64,000 nucleotides of DNA from Lysobacteraceae bacterium. Lineage in GTDB: Bacteria > Pseudomonadota > Gammaproteobacteria > Nevskiales > Nevskiaceae. The notes beneath the pieces were generated by a model. The model searched no databases, was not told the DNA's origin, and saw only the letters and a program-made list of their open reading frames with translations. Positions within the stretch are counted from its first letter, which is position 1; each line of letters begins with the position of its first letter. The stretch covers positions 1-64,000 of the forward strand of contig PNMW01000042.1 in NCBI GenBank assembly GCA_013823855.1, in the 5' to 3' direction. The position numbers and the translations under genes are program-made. Below are positions 27,221 through 35,680 of the stretch, piece by piece.

Positions 27221-27645
27221 TTCGGCATCTCCGGGCGGGGGATGAGGGCCTGCCAGCCGATCATCGAGTCGGCAAAATAACTGTCACTGCTACAGGCGGG
27301 TGTCACTTCTCCGTCCAAGCCGACCCACGCCACCGCCTTCATCTCGCACAGTTCGCGCAGGCGGGATTCGGCGGCGACTGCTCTGGTCAGCAAGGCGTGT
27401 CGCTTGTTCTGCTCCTCGGCGAGTTGTTTGATCAGCTCCTCGTTCTCTACTTCTTCGATGTCGCACTCGGTTTTCCAGTGCTCAATAGCGCCCTCGGAAA
27501 CAGCGAGTTCATTTGCAAGCCGCTCGTTCTCGGCCAGCAGGTCGCGGATGATCGCCTTCGCCGGCTTGGATGCTGTTGGGTGGTTGCAATACATGCTCGC
27601 CTTGTCGCGCAGCGTCAGCAGCGCCTTGTCGTGTAGTTCGCTCAC
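27217..27645 (-). CDS. Coiled-coil Ead-like phage protein
   Basis: This 142-residue protein has a long coiled coil (about 32-95) and a C-terminal segment AVAWVGLDGEV ... GWQALIP, resembling Ead/Ea22 proteins, which often end in a short W-containing module. The GTG at 27645 overlaps the PrtN-like gene's stop by 4 bp; the open frame upstream of it is not coding. Function unknown. Confidence 0.6.
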   Translation of the reverse strand: MSELHDKALLTLRDKASMYCNHPTASKPAKAIIRDLLAENERLANELAVSEGAIEHWKTECDIEEVENEELIKQLAEEQNKRHALLTRAVAAESRLRELCEMKAVAWVGLDGEVTPACSSDSYFADSMIGWQALIPRPEMPK

Positions 27646-27875
27646 GCTGCACGCTCCATCTGCTTGTCGATCAGCTCGGCCAGCTTCTCGGCCGGTACGA
27701 GCCAGGGGGACTTCTGCCCGGCCAGCCGGATTGGCTGCACCGGCAGCTCGCCACGGCCGGCGCGGATCTTGGCGGCTTCCGGTGCCAGTCCGAAATACTT
27801 CTGGCACATCGCGTCGAGTGGAATCTGCGCGGTGCCGAACTCCGCGAGTAGGGCGAAGAAAGTGGAGGTTTTCAT
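27642..27875 (-). CDS. PrtN-like pyocin-activator family protein
   Basis: This 77-residue protein resembles the PrtN family: MKTSTFFALLAEFG, then IPLDAMCQKYFGL, a basic helix, ELPVQPIRL and LAELIDKQMERAA. PrtN in Pseudomonas activates R- and F-type pyocin genes through a P-box after DNA damage. In phages, PrtN-like proteins are small excisionase-like DNA binders. Here it is inside the leftward early operon next to an HTH gene, with 4-bp overlaps on both sides. A regulatory or excision role is inferred. Confidence 0.65.
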   Translation of the reverse strand: MKTSTFFALLAEFGTAQIPLDAMCQKYFGLAPEAAKIRAGRGELPVQPIRLAGQKSPWLVPAEKLAELIDKQMERAA

Positions 27876-28468
27876 GCGAGGTCTCCGAGCAGCGCCGATA
27901 GGAACCGGTCCTGCGGCACGGTCTTGAGGTTGATGGCTTCGGGGTTGCGCGCCAGGAAGGCGCGCAGGTCCGCAGGCCGGATCTCGTAGCGAAGTGCGCC
28001 TTTCGTTCCCTCAACGGGCGATGCGCGCTTTGATGTCAGCTGCTCCCGATCAATCCACCGGCTCACGGTACTCGGGGACACGCACAGCGCTTCGCCGACA
28101 TCGACGGTGTTCATGATGTTGTTGGCCTTGCGCTCCTCGCGGGGATCGAGCCCCAGGTCGTAGCGCCGCCGGATGATCGAGTGGATGCTGCGCTCGAACC
28201 CCTCGCGCTTCAGCACGCGCTTGATGTCGGCTGCGCTGCGACCGGCCAGTTGCTCGATGATCAGCAGCTCGGCCGGCTTGAACGTCCGACGTTTCCAGCG
28301 CGATTCGTAGCAGTTCAGGTTGCGTGCGATCGCATTGATCTGGTTCGTGGTAAGGCCAATCTCAGCGCCGAGCCGCTTCACGTCCCCGCGCTTCCGCTCC
28401 CGCGCGTAGAGCCCTCGAATCAGGTTGTCGCGCTGCTCTCGAGTCAGGTTGAGTGCGTCAGCGCCCAT
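27872..28468 (-). CDS. HTH DNA-binding phage protein
   Basis: This 198-residue basic protein has an N-terminal helix-turn-helix (about 25-50, GAEIGLTTNQINAIARNL), a second helical region (about 60-105) and a third HTH (about 118-140, VGEALCVSPSTVSRWIDREQL). The multi-HTH build suggests a transcription regulator or DNA-organising protein. It overlaps the next upstream gene by 11 bp. I do not recognise a named family. Confidence 0.65.
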   Translation of the reverse strand: MGADALNLTREQRDNLIRGLYARERKRGDVKRLGAEIGLTTNQINAIARNLNCYESRWKRRTFKPAELLIIEQLAGRSAADIKRVLKREGFERSIHSIIRRRYDLGLDPREERKANNIMNTVDVGEALCVSPSTVSRWIDREQLTSKRASPVEGTKGALRYEIRPADLRAFLARNPEAINLKTVPQDRFLSALLGDLA

Positions 28469-28910
28469 CGTGCACTCCTCCCGTTGCCGGGGCGTCGTCG
28501 TTGATGTCGGACTCGGTTCGCCCCATCTGCCGCGTCAGGTAGATGGCGGCGTCCAGAAGTTCCTGCAGAAAGTGCCTCTGCCATTGGTAGAGGCTCAAGT
28601 CGCGACGCTCGGTGGTGACGCCGTACTTCTGCAAGCCGACGACGGAACGCTTCAGCAGCATGGTCCGCACCGCCTCGACGTTGCGATCCGGCGATGACGT
28701 GTGGGCGTCCGCGCGTTTGCGAAGATCGTCGATCCAGCCGCCCGGCGCGTTCGCCTGCAGCCAGGACATCAGGCAACGATGCTGCTTGGTGATCAGCTCG
28801 ATCGCCTCGTCGATCACCAGAACCTGGTGGCCGGACGCGACGATGCCGTGCTGCTCCAGCGCCATCTTCAGCGCGGACAGCCGGTCTACAACGGTCGGGG
28901 CGTAGCTCAT
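28458..28910 (-). CDS. MazG-like / dATP-dGTP pyrophosphohydrolase-type protein
   Basis: This 150-residue helical protein contains KYGVTTERRDLSL and HFLQELLDAAIYLTRQM, the KYG...Q..ELlDA.YL pattern of phage all-alpha NTP pyrophosphatases. The Glu-Leu-Leu-Asp pair would bind metal. A preceding helix includes VLVIDEAIELI. The ATG at 28910 overlaps the DUF5131 stop by 4 bp. It may cleanse modified or host nucleotides; substrate not determined. Confidence 0.55.
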   Translation of the reverse strand: MSYAPTVVDRLSALKMALEQHGIVASGHQVLVIDEAIELITKQHRCLMSWLQANAPGGWIDDLRKRADAHTSSPDRNVEAVRTMLLKRSVVGLQKYGVTTERRDLSLYQWQRHFLQELLDAAIYLTRQMGRTESDINDDAPATGGVHDGR

Positions 28911-29971
28911 GGCTGCGCCGCCGGGAAGCCGTCGTGCTCGATGCCGTCGAGCTTGCGGCCGGCGGATTTCTTGCCGCACCGGGCCACCCATAGGGCGTCA
29001 TCGCGCATCTCGCCCTCGGCGTCCCGCCAGCGTTCGCCATCCCACCACCGCAGAGGCAGGGAGTAGCGGTGCTTGGCGTACCAACTCTCGTCGTCGCTCA
29101 TGTCGAAGGGGAGCCACTCGCCCCACTGTTTCAGCAGGAAAGCGACACCGGCCGCTGCGCACTGGTCGCGCAGGCTGCGAATCCAGTCCGGGTGCATCGG
29201 CCGGGCATGCGGGCCGGACTCGCCGCCGGCGATGATCCAGTTCGGCATCAGGTGCTTCGGGATCACGCCGAAGTCGCCAAGCATCGGTTCGACTGACCAG
29301 AACAGAACTGCTGCCGGGACGCGAGCGAGCTTTTCGGCATCGCGCAGCATTTCCGGCCGGTCGATCATTGTGCTACCGAGCCAGACGTTCGCGGGCGGCA
29401 CAGTGCAAAGCCAGTTGCCGATCCACTTTGCGACGTCGGACTCCGGCTCCTTCTTGTCCGGACGAGCGCAGTGATAGGCGGCATCAAGCCGCGCGCGCCA
29501 ATTACCGATCCGCTTCGTCAGCAGCAGCCAGTCGAGGTTCGGCGTGCGGCGGATCAGGTCGAGCAGGTCGACCAGCCATTCGATCGGCACCTCGTTGTCG
29601 AGCCAGTCGGCAAGGCTGGCGCAGAACACGCGGCGAGAAACTGGCTCGGTATCGCGCGATCCGCATTTTGCACAGGCAATCCCATCAGAACTAACACCGC
29701 CGGCCTCAGTGGCGTCAAACCACGGCTTTCCATCGGCACGATGGCCGCAGTTTTCGCACCGCACGAACTCGGCTTTGTTCCACCGCTCCGGCAGCTTCCA
29801 GTTCGCCGCGCTGGTCCGCACGCGCGGTTTGCCAGCGCCCCACTCCACGCGGCCGAACCGCTTCGTGTCGCGTTCGGCGTAACAGTGATCGCAGGCCGGC
29901 GATACTTTCGCGCAGCCCATCCACGGGTTGAACGTGCTGTCGGCCCATTCGATGTTGGTCTGGTCGCTCAC
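28907..29971 (-). CDS. DUF5131 (phage Gp37/Gp68 family) protein
   Basis: This 354-residue protein has the clear Gp37/Gp68 beginning TNIEWADSTFNPWMGCAKVSPACDHCYAE, whose Cys pattern C-x7-C-x2-C suggests a radical-SAM-like or metal cluster. A second pair CENCGH ... CAKCGS (about 72-103) looks like an inserted zinc ribbon. The rest (LDWLLLTKR, NVWLGSTM, GGESGPHARPMHPDW) is typical of the family. Start is GTG at 29971, overlapping the upstream stop by 4 bp. The reaction is unknown. Confidence 0.85.
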   Translation of the reverse strand: MSDQTNIEWADSTFNPWMGCAKVSPACDHCYAERDTKRFGRVEWGAGKPRVRTSAANWKLPERWNKAEFVRCENCGHRADGKPWFDATEAGGVSSDGIACAKCGSRDTEPVSRRVFCASLADWLDNEVPIEWLVDLLDLIRRTPNLDWLLLTKRIGNWRARLDAAYHCARPDKKEPESDVAKWIGNWLCTVPPANVWLGSTMIDRPEMLRDAEKLARVPAAVLFWSVEPMLGDFGVIPKHLMPNWIIAGGESGPHARPMHPDWIRSLRDQCAAAGVAFLLKQWGEWLPFDMSDDESWYAKHRYSLPLRWWDGERWRDAEGEMRDDALWVARCGKKSAGRKLDGIEHDGFPAAQP

Positions 29972-30141
29972 GATCCACCTCGCCGGCGCAGTTGCTCCAG
30001 GGAATTGAACCCGTCTTCGTCGTCATCGTCGAAGTCGCCCGGCGGCGCGCGGAACTGCAGCGCGATGCCGAACGCGAGGCCGAGCAGCAGCGCGGCACAC
30101 AGCGCCAGACCGAGTTCCCACCACATCAGCAGGAAGACCAT
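29968..30141 (-). CDS. Small single-helix membrane protein
   Basis: This 57-residue protein has one strong membrane helix (about 3-30) followed by an acidic tail with six Asp/Glu in a row and a basic C-terminus. It begins with ATG overlapping the previous stop (TGATG) and ends overlapping the DUF5131 start by 4 bp, which argues it is translated. Function unknown. Confidence 0.55.
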   Translation of the reverse strand: MVFLLMWWELGLALCAALLLGLAFGIALQFRAPPGDFDDDDEDGFNSLEQLRRRGGS

Positions 30142-30593
30142 CAGTAGGCCTTCCCGCCCGCTGCGGCGCGGGCATCCGGCTTGTGATCGGCGCGCTGGGC
30201 GTTGTAGGCCAGCTTCTCGGCAACGGCCGCGCCGAGGTCGAACTGCATCGCGCCGGCGAGATCAAGGATGCGGATCATCGCGTCGGCCAGCTCCACCTCG
30301 GCCGACTTCCGGTGCGGCAGGTGCTCGTCCATAAGCCCCTTGCGGTGGCCTTCCAGCGACTCGCTCAGTTCGCTATGCACGAGCGCGAGCTTCTGGCCGT
30401 ACAGTGCGCCGGCGAGCAGCTTCTCCTCGTCGGTGCAGGGGGCGGCGATAACGTCGGACAGGCAGCGGCCGGTAGGCGCGTGGTGCCACCAGCCGGCGCG
30501 CACACTGGCACCGTGGCATGCGTCGATCAGATGCTCGACAGCGGCAGCCGTGCGAGCTTGCGTCGTGGAGTCGTAGGTCTTGATCTCGATCAT
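30141..30593 (-). CDS. MazG-like nucleotide pyrophosphohydrolase
   Basis: This 150-residue protein has an all-alpha NTP-PPase core: KLALVHSELSESLEGHRKGL and AEVELADAMIRILDLAG, the E-x2-E plus E-x3-D metal-binding pattern of MazG-like enzymes. Such enzymes remove non-canonical or excess dNTPs. ATG 30593 starts the conserved sequence and overlaps the 45-residue gene upstream by 4 bp. It is the second NTP-PPase-like gene in the operon. Confidence 0.75.
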   Translation of the reverse strand: MIEIKTYDSTTQARTAAAVEHLIDACHGASVRAGWWHHAPTGRCLSDVIAAPCTDEEKLLAGALYGQKLALVHSELSESLEGHRKGLMDEHLPHRKSAEVELADAMIRILDLAGAMQFDLGAAVAEKLAYNAQRADHKPDARAAAGGKAY

Positions 30594-30727
30594 GGAAGCA
30601 CCTCTGCATACCCGTGGTCTGCCAGCATCTTGGCGATGCGCTCGGCGACATCGCGATCTGTGCGCTTCAGTTCGCGCCCTTCTCGGATCTCGTCTGCGAT
30701 CAGGCGAACAGCGTCGACGTATGTCAT
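30590..30727 (-). CDS. Small hypothetical early protein (45 aa)
   Basis: A 45-residue charged helical protein ([14 protein letters not shown]...) fills the gap between the NTP-PPase and RdgC genes. ATGA overlaps on both sides support translation. I do not recognise it. Confidence 0.5.
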   Translation of the reverse strand: MTYVDAVRLIADEIREGRELKRTDRDVAERIAKMLADHGYAEVLP

Positions 30728-31941
30728 GCCAGCACCTCCCGGTGCCCGCCGACTCCGCTCGGCCCGACGATGCCCTCGGCTTCCATCCGCTCGACCAGAC
30801 GCGCGGCGGCGTTGTAGCCGATCGACAGCCGCCGCTGGACCCAGCTGATGTTGGCCTTGCGCGACTCGCGCACGAGCTGCACGGCGGCGGCGTACTGCTC
30901 CTCGGCGAGCAGATCGGAATCGTTGCCGGTCTGCTCAGTGCGCTCCGACAACGTGAACTCGACGCCATCGGGCAGCGTGCCGGTCAGCAGCACCTTCATC
31001 CCGGGGCGTTCGCCCTCGGCTGTCGGCTCGGGCTTCGGCGCCAGCGGCAGATCAGGCTGCGGGTGGTGGATGCCGCCGAAGTGGACGCAGACGCCGTCGA
31101 CGAGCTTCCGCACGTCGTCGATCATCATCAGCAGATCGGCCTCGGCGTCGCCGGCTTCGCCGGTTTCCGCGATGGCGGTGCGGGCGATGCGCTTGAACGC
31201 GAGCTTGCTGGTCAGGACGAACGTCAATCGCTCGCGCCATTGCAGGGCGAGGCGTTCGCATACCTTGCCGCCGGCTATCAGGCTCCGCAGCTCGGGGCCG
31301 GTCAGGTCGTGTCGCGAGTAGCGCACGGTCGACTTCGCTTCATTCGGGTTCGCGAGGTCGCATTCGTCGAGCGCTTCGAGCGCTTCCGGCCATTCTCCCG
31401 ACATCAGCCATGTCGTCATCAGCTGATCGGGCCGCAGGCGAACCGCCAGCGGCACCGCCGGCAGCCCGCCGAGGTCGGTGCGCAGGACGGCGAGCAGATC
31501 CTCGGCAGCCTTCGACGACGGGGTGTCGATGACGATGCGGCCGGTGGCGTTGTCGATCAGCGCGCGGGTGCTGCCGTCGATGACCAGCGCGTTCGGGCGC
31601 AGTTCGTCGACGACCGCCTCGACTACCTCGCGCGCCTGTCGCTTGCCCGGCGCAAAGCCCTGCTCCCGTTCCAGCGCAGCCAAGCGCTCGCGCACGACCT
31701 TCTTGATCGCAGCGGCCGGCATGCTGCGCTCCTCGAATCCGAGGGCGATCAGGTGCGTCTCGCTTTCCGACTCGACCAGAGGCCCGCCGGCGCGCGGCGG
31801 AACCCAGCCCCGGCTCGACATGCTGGCCGCGCTCACCGGCAGCAGCGGGTGCGCTGACAGCTTGTCGATCAGGTCGAATCGGTTGATCGCCCGGCCGAGC
31901 GGCAGGGTGTAGACCTGCAGATTCTTGAACATGATGGTCAT
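30724..31941 (-). CDS. rdgC: RdgC protein fused to an FtsK gamma domain
   Basis: Residues 1 to about 300 match RdgC, a ring-shaped double-strand DNA-binding protein that limits Rec[11 protein letters not shown] at the start, [23 protein letters not shown], the [13 protein letters not shown] helix and [11 protein letters not shown] linker follows, then residues about 343-405 form an FtsK gamma winged helix ([30 protein letters not shown] ... REVL), the part of FtsK that reads KOPS sites and contacts XerD. Chromosomal RdgC is about 300 residues and lacks this. Start is ATG 31941, or ATG 31932. It belongs to the phage recombination cluster. Confidence 0.85.
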   Translation of the reverse strand: MTIMFKNLQVYTLPLGRAINRFDLIDKLSAHPLLPVSAASMSSRGWVPPRAGGPLVESESETHLIALGFEERSMPAAAIKKVVRERLAALEREQGFAPGKRQAREVVEAVVDELRPNALVIDGSTRALIDNATGRIVIDTPSSKAAEDLLAVLRTDLGGLPAVPLAVRLRPDQLMTTWLMSGEWPEALEALDECDLANPNEAKSTVRYSRHDLTGPELRSLIAGGKVCERLALQWRERLTFVLTSKLAFKRIARTAIAETGEAGDAEADLLMMIDDVRKLVDGVCVHFGGIHHPQPDLPLAPKPEPTAEGERPGMKVLLTGTLPDGVEFTLSERTEQTGNDSDLLAEEQYAAAVQLVRESRKANISWVQRRLSIGYNAAARLVERMEAEGIVGPSGVGGHREVLA

Positions 31942-31951
31942 GGCGGCGCGC

Positions 31952-32629
31952 TCAGGCAGCAGCCGCGAACGTCATGCGCCGGTACAGCTCGCGGGTGCGA
32001 CGAACGTCGTCGGCGCAGTAGGCGGCGACTTCCGCGATGCGGCCGGTCTGCACCATCGGCCAGACCTTGCTGCCGTCGATGTCGCCCTTGCCGGCGAGGC
32101 CCAGCGCGCGGCACAGCTTGTCCATGCTGACGCGGTCGCGGCCGGCCCAGGCGGTCATGGTGTCGAACACCTGGTCGCCCCACGGCTTCGCGCGGAACGG
32201 GATCACCGTCGGCGGGCGGATGCCGAGAATCACCGCACGCTGGAAGATGAATTTCAGGTCGAAGTCGACGATGTTGTGGCCGATGAACACCGGCTCCCGG
32301 GTAACGTCCATCGCCGCATCAAGGATGGCGACGAACAGATCGCCGAGCACCATCCTTTCGGCGCGCTCGTCCTGCCAGTCCTCGCGGTAGAACGTCAGCG
32401 GCTCGCCGTCGTCGACCGCGATCGACGCGCAGGCGATGCGCCCCAGCGCACCGTCGAAGCTGGTCTTGGCGACCGCCTCGGCCACCAGCGCCGGCTTCTG
32501 CTCGGCGATCCACTGGTCGATGGTGTCCTGCTTTTTGTAGCTGCCCGGCGGCGTGATTTCTTCGGCGATGCGGTCGATGACCGCCTGGTCCTGCGTCGGA
32601 ATCGTCTCGATGTCGAGATAGATGTTCAT
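31952..32629 (-). CDS. DEDD-type 3'-5' exonuclease
   Basis: This 225-residue protein is a DnaQ-like exonuclease: ExoI motif YLDIETIP (Asp6, Glu8), ExoII motif [13 protein letters not shown], and an ExoIII region near [16 protein letters not shown] with the final Asp. It would degrade single-stranded 3' ends during phage recombination or replication. ATG 32629 has AGGA eight bases upstream; an ATG at 32668 is a weaker choice. It is followed after 10 bp by rdgC. Confidence 0.8.
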   Translation of the reverse strand: MNIYLDIETIPTQDQAVIDRIAEEITPPGSYKKQDTIDQWIAEQKPALVAEAVAKTSFDGALGRIACASIAVDDGEPLTFYREDWQDERAERMVLGDLFVAILDAAMDVTREPVFIGHNIVDFDLKFIFQRAVILGIRPPTVIPFRAKPWGDQVFDTMTAWAGRDRVSMDKLCRALGLAGKGDIDGSKVWPMVQTGRIAEVAAYCADDVRRTRELYRRMTFAAAA

Positions 32630-32703
32630 GGTGTAATCCTGGTTGCGTGGTAGTTGCCCGCCGGTCATTGCCGGCGGGCCTTTTTCAGTGCAGTTGGCGA
32701 CGA

Positions 32704-33327
32704 TCAGAACGGGATGTCGTCGTCCTCGAAGTCGCCGGTGGACGTGCCGCCGCCGGCTGTCGGCTGGGCGGTGCGAGCCTTCGGCGCCTGCGCGGGCCGG
32801 TCTTTCAGGTTGCCGACGATCTTGTGCAGCGCTTCGCCCTGCGGCTTCTGATCGAGGATTTCGGACGCGACGCGCTTGGTTTCAGCGCAGAACGGCAGGA
32901 ACAGCGCCATGCGCGAGCCCAGGCTGCCGTCGTTCTTGACGTACTCCTCGCGCTGGAGGACGAGGCCGACGCGGGCACACAGCGACGGGAAAACATCGCC
33001 TTCGGCATCGACGAGCTGGCCGTCGACGCGCGTCTTGATCTTTCCGCGCGCCGGCTTCAGTTCGCGCAGCTTCAAGACGGCCATCAGGCTGTTGAGCACC
33101 TTCAGGCCGCGCAGCTCCTCGCCCTTCGCGTTGTGCGTGTACAGCGACAGGTAATCGGCCGTGCTGCCGTTATCCGCCTTGAAAGACAGCTCGATGCCGT
33201 CGGAGCCCTTGGAACTGCGGATCGCGAAGGCCTGGGTGATGCTGCCGGTGTATGCACCGGTCGAGTCGATGCGGCTCGCCTCGGCGCTGCGGGCCTGCTT
33301 GGTGTTGAGGTTGTACTCGCGGGTCAT
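32704..33327 (-). CDS. SSB-like phage DNA-binding protein
   Basis: This 207-residue protein has an acidic C-terminal tail FEDDDIPF, the hallmark of single-strand-binding proteins that recruit partners. The body (GAYTGSITQAFAIRSSKGSDGIELSFKA, then a strand-rich core) fits an OB-type or DUF669-like phage protein. Its place between exonuclease and Sak4-like ATPase is typical of phage single-strand annealing systems. Exact family not certain. Confidence 0.65.
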   Translation of the reverse strand: MTREYNLNTKQARSAEASRIDSTGAYTGSITQAFAIRSSKGSDGIELSFKADNGSTADYLSLYTHNAKGEELRGLKVLNSLMAVLKLRELKPARGKIKTRVDGQLVDAEGDVFPSLCARVGLVLQREEYVKNDGSLGSRMALFLPFCAETKRVASEILDQKPQGEALHKIVGNLKDRPAQAPKARTAQPTAGGGTSTGDFEDDDIPF

Positions 33328-33365
33328 CTGTCGTCTCGTCGTAGTGGAGTCGTGGTGGTAGTGCT

Positions 33366-34043
33366 TCAGGCAGCCGCCGCCGCAGGCCCGCCGGCTTCGG
33401 CGGTCAACGGGTCGTCGGAGTAGTAGGCGGCGATGGCGGAATCCACTGCCGCGAGGTCGTTGTCGATGAAGTGGTCGGCGAACAAGCCGATCGGGGACTT
33501 CACCGTGTCGTTCCCGCTGTTGCGGGTCGAGAAGTAGTAGTTGCCGTCGCGCACCGCAGTGCGCAGGCAGATCGTCACCAAGCCCTCGACGCAGATCTTC
33601 TCGTCGAGCAGCTTGCCGATGGTCTTCACCTTCACCCGGCCGTCGTCGGCGGTGTCGGTGTGCGCGAGCAGGTAGACGCGCTTGTCGCCGCAGTTGGCGC
33701 CGGCGCCGAGGATGTTCCATGCCGACTTGCCGATGTCGGTGAACTTCTGGAATCCCGTCTCGGCGGTGCGCCGCATGAACTCGTTGGCGAGGATGTACTG
33801 CCAGTCGTCGATGACGATGATCGGTCGGCTGCTCTTGTGGAGCGTGGCGACGATCTTGTCCGCGTCATCGGTGCGCAGGATGTTGCCGGGCGTTTCCTTG
33901 GTGTGGACGCGCCAGCCCTTGTTGCGGAACGGCAGCGGCTTCGGCACCGCCTGGATCAGCAGCGCTTTCGCTGGGTCGAGGTTGCGCAGGCTGCTGGTCT
34001 TGCCGGTGCCGGATTCGCCGAGGATGAGGGTCAGGATGGACAT
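33366..34043 (-). CDS. Sak4-like RecA-fold ATPase
   Basis: This 225-residue P-loop ATPase has Walker A GESGTGKTS (residues 9-17) and Walker B IIVIDDWQYI (about 73-82), a size and layout like phage Sak4 single-strand annealing ATPases that cooperate with a neighbouring SSB. A central YLLAHTDT strand and NYYFSTRN region follow. The last residues are Ala-rich. It lies directly upstream of the SSB-like gene. Confidence 0.75.
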   Translation of the reverse strand: MSILTLILGESGTGKTSSLRNLDPAKALLIQAVPKPLPFRNKGWRVHTKETPGNILRTDDADKIVATLHKSSRPIIVIDDWQYILANEFMRRTAETGFQKFTDIGKSAWNILGAGANCGDKRVYLLAHTDTADDGRVKVKTIGKLLDEKICVEGLVTICLRTAVRDGNYYFSTRNSGNDTVKSPIGLFADHFIDNDLAAVDSAIAAYYSDDPLTAEAGGPAAAAA

Positions 34044-34045
34044 GG

Positions 34046-34156
34046 TCAGAAGTCGATGAAGTGGAGTTCGGGCTGCTCGTCGCCGGGGTCGCGGTCGGGG
34101 TAGTCGTCGGCGTCCGGGTCGCCGGGGCCACGGCTGCCGATGAGGTCGTCGTCCAT
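34046..34156 (-). CDS. Possible 36-aa acidic protein
   Basis: A short ORF of 36 residues, about one third Asp/Glu, lies between the coiled-coil gene and the ATPase gene, 3 bp from the former and 2 bp from the latter. The tight spacing is suggestive, but there is no clear Shine-Dalgarno and no overlap, so it may not be translated. Confidence 0.3.
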   Translation of the reverse strand: MDDDLIGSRGPGDPDADDYPDRDPGDEQPELHFIDF

Positions 34157-34159
34157 CGG

Positions 34160-35188
34160 TCAGTACCGGATCGACACGGCCGGGACGCGGCCGGTGGCGA
34201 TCAGCGACACGACCTGAATCGCGCAGGCCTCGGCGATGCCGTTCGCGACCATCGCGTCGACAGCTGCGCGATTGATCCGGCGCCGGTGCTCCTTGTCGGC
34301 TTCGCGCTTGCGCTGCTCGGCCTGCTCGCGCTCGGCGGCTTCGGCTACCTCGCGTGCAGCCTGGTCGCGGGCTTCCTGTTCGGCGCGTGCGGCGCGCTCC
34401 TCGGCGGCGATGCGGTCCCGCTCGGCGCGGGCAGCGGCTTCCTGCGCCTCACGCTCGCGGCGCTGTGCCTCGGCGACAGCAGCGGCGGCATCGGCTTCCG
34501 CCTTCTGGCGCGCAGCCTCGGCAGCTGCGGCTTCGCGCTGGCGTGCGGCTTCAGCTTCCGCCTGCTCGGCGGCGATGCGGTCCCGCTCGGCCTGCTCGGC
34601 GCGCAGGCGTGCCAGCTCGGCCTCGTCCTTCTCGCGCTGCATCGATTCAGCGAGCGTGCGCTGCAGGTGCGCGACGGCTCGCGCCTTGGCGTCGTCAGCT
34701 TCCGACGCGAACTCGGCGAACCGTTCCGGCGTGACTTCTTCGGCGATCAGCGCATCGAGCATGTCGCCGATGTCCACCGGCGCGGCCAGCTTGGTCACCG
34801 ACAGCATCGCGAGCGTGCTGGTGATCCAGGCCTTCGCGGTGCTGATGCGCGCCTGCTCGGCATCCTCCCAGGCCGTCAGCGGCCGGCGAACCTCGTCGTG
34901 CCAGATCGTCAGCGTGTCGCGCACCAGCTTGCGGCTGGCGTCGATGCGCTTCGGGATCTCTTTCTGCTCGTCGGCCAGCTCCTTTCCGACGCGATCGAGG
35001 TAGGCCTTGATCTTCGAGACCTTGTAGGAATTCGACGCGATCAGCTCGCGGCCCTTGCGGGTGCTGACGTCGGCCTCGAACGAGTCGATGTGCGAGCGGA
35101 TGGTCTGCAGGTAGGGCTGCATGCCTTCCGGCGCGGTGAAGACTTCCAGCGCCGACTCCGGCGCGATGACGATGTCGATTTCGGTCAT
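34160..35188 (-). CDS. Long coiled-coil phage protein
   Basis: This 342-residue protein has a globular N-terminal half (about 1-165; TIRSHIDSFEADVSTRKGRELIAS is typical of phage early proteins near recombinases) and a very long Ala/Glu/Arg coiled coil (about 170-300), then a small C-terminal domain. Similar proteins sit beside Sak4/SSB genes in Pseudomonas-type phages; their role is unknown. ATG 35188 overlaps the upstream stop by 4 bp. Confidence 0.65.
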   Translation of the reverse strand: MTEIDIVIAPESALEVFTAPEGMQPYLQTIRSHIDSFEADVSTRKGRELIASNSYKVSKIKAYLDRVGKELADEQKEIPKRIDASRKLVRDTLTIWHDEVRRPLTAWEDAEQARISTAKAWITSTLAMLSVTKLAAPVDIGDMLDALIAEEVTPERFAEFASEADDAKARAVAHLQRTLAESMQREKDEAELARLRAEQAERDRIAAEQAEAEAARQREAAAAEAARQKAEADAAAAVAEAQRREREAQEAAARAERDRIAAEERAARAEQEARDQAAREVAEAAEREQAEQRKREADKEHRRRINRAAVDAMVANGIAEACAIQVVSLIATGRVPAVSIRY

Positions 35189-35439
35189 GGCCGCACCGCC
35201 TTGGCGATGGCTGCGCGGCCTTTCTCCGTCGCGCCGCACTCACCGAGCGAGTTACACAGGTCTTCCAGCGCCTCCAGCAGATCAGGCGCACCGACCGCAT
35301 CGAGCATCATCTCGGCGTCCTCGATGAAGCCCTGCGATTCCAGTTTCCACAGGTCGTCGTAGTCGACGCCGCACACCTCGGCGTGCTTCTTGGCGAGTGC
35401 CTGAGCGGCCTTGGTGACCATCGGGCTTTGCGCGCTCAC
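35185..35439 (-). CDS. Small hypothetical early protein
   Basis: This 84-residue acidic helical protein starts at GTG 35439, overlapping the previous stop by 4 bp (GTGA); an internal ATG at codon 7 is an alternative. No family recognised. Confidence 0.55.
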   Translation of the reverse strand: MSAQSPMVTKAAQALAKKHAEVCGVDYDDLWKLESQGFIEDAEMMLDAVGAPDLLEALEDLCNSLGECGATEKGRAAIAKAVRP

Positions 35440-35612
35440 TGCCAGCCACCCAGGAACGCGAAGGCGATCATCATCCCGGCCCACAGCAGTGCCCCGATCG
35501 CAGCACCGGCGGCGCCCTCGTAGCGGCGCGGGATCAGTGGCTTTCGGTTCAGGTCGGTGTCGCACAGCACGCGCTGGGCGTGCCGGCGGCGCATTTCGAT
35601 GCGTGGGTTCAT
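35436..35612 (-). CDS. First gene of the leftward operon, small membrane protein
   Basis: This 58-residue protein has a basic N-terminal half and one membrane helix (about 33-56). It is the first gene after the leftward operator-promoter. It overlaps the next gene by GTGA. Its position is that of lambda N or Ea-type early genes, but the sequence is not an N protein. Confidence 0.55.
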   Translation of the reverse strand: MNPRIEMRRRHAQRVLCDTDLNRKPLIPRRYEGAAGAAIGALLWAGMMIAFAFLGGWQ

Positions 35613-35634
35613 GGCGTTCGTGGCTCGTAGAAAG

Positions 35635-35652
35635 CCCCGCCCGAAGGCGGGG
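35635..35652 (-). promoter_or_regulatory. UUCG-loop hairpin in the early leftward leader
   Basis: The minus strand reads CCCCGCC TTCG GGCGGGG followed by CTTTCT, a very stable hairpin 23 bases before the first ATG of the leftward operon. The U-run is short, so it may be an attenuator or antitermination target rather than a full terminator. Confidence 0.55.
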
Positions 35653-35680
35653 AAGGCGCGGGAGACATCGCGTTGCTGCG

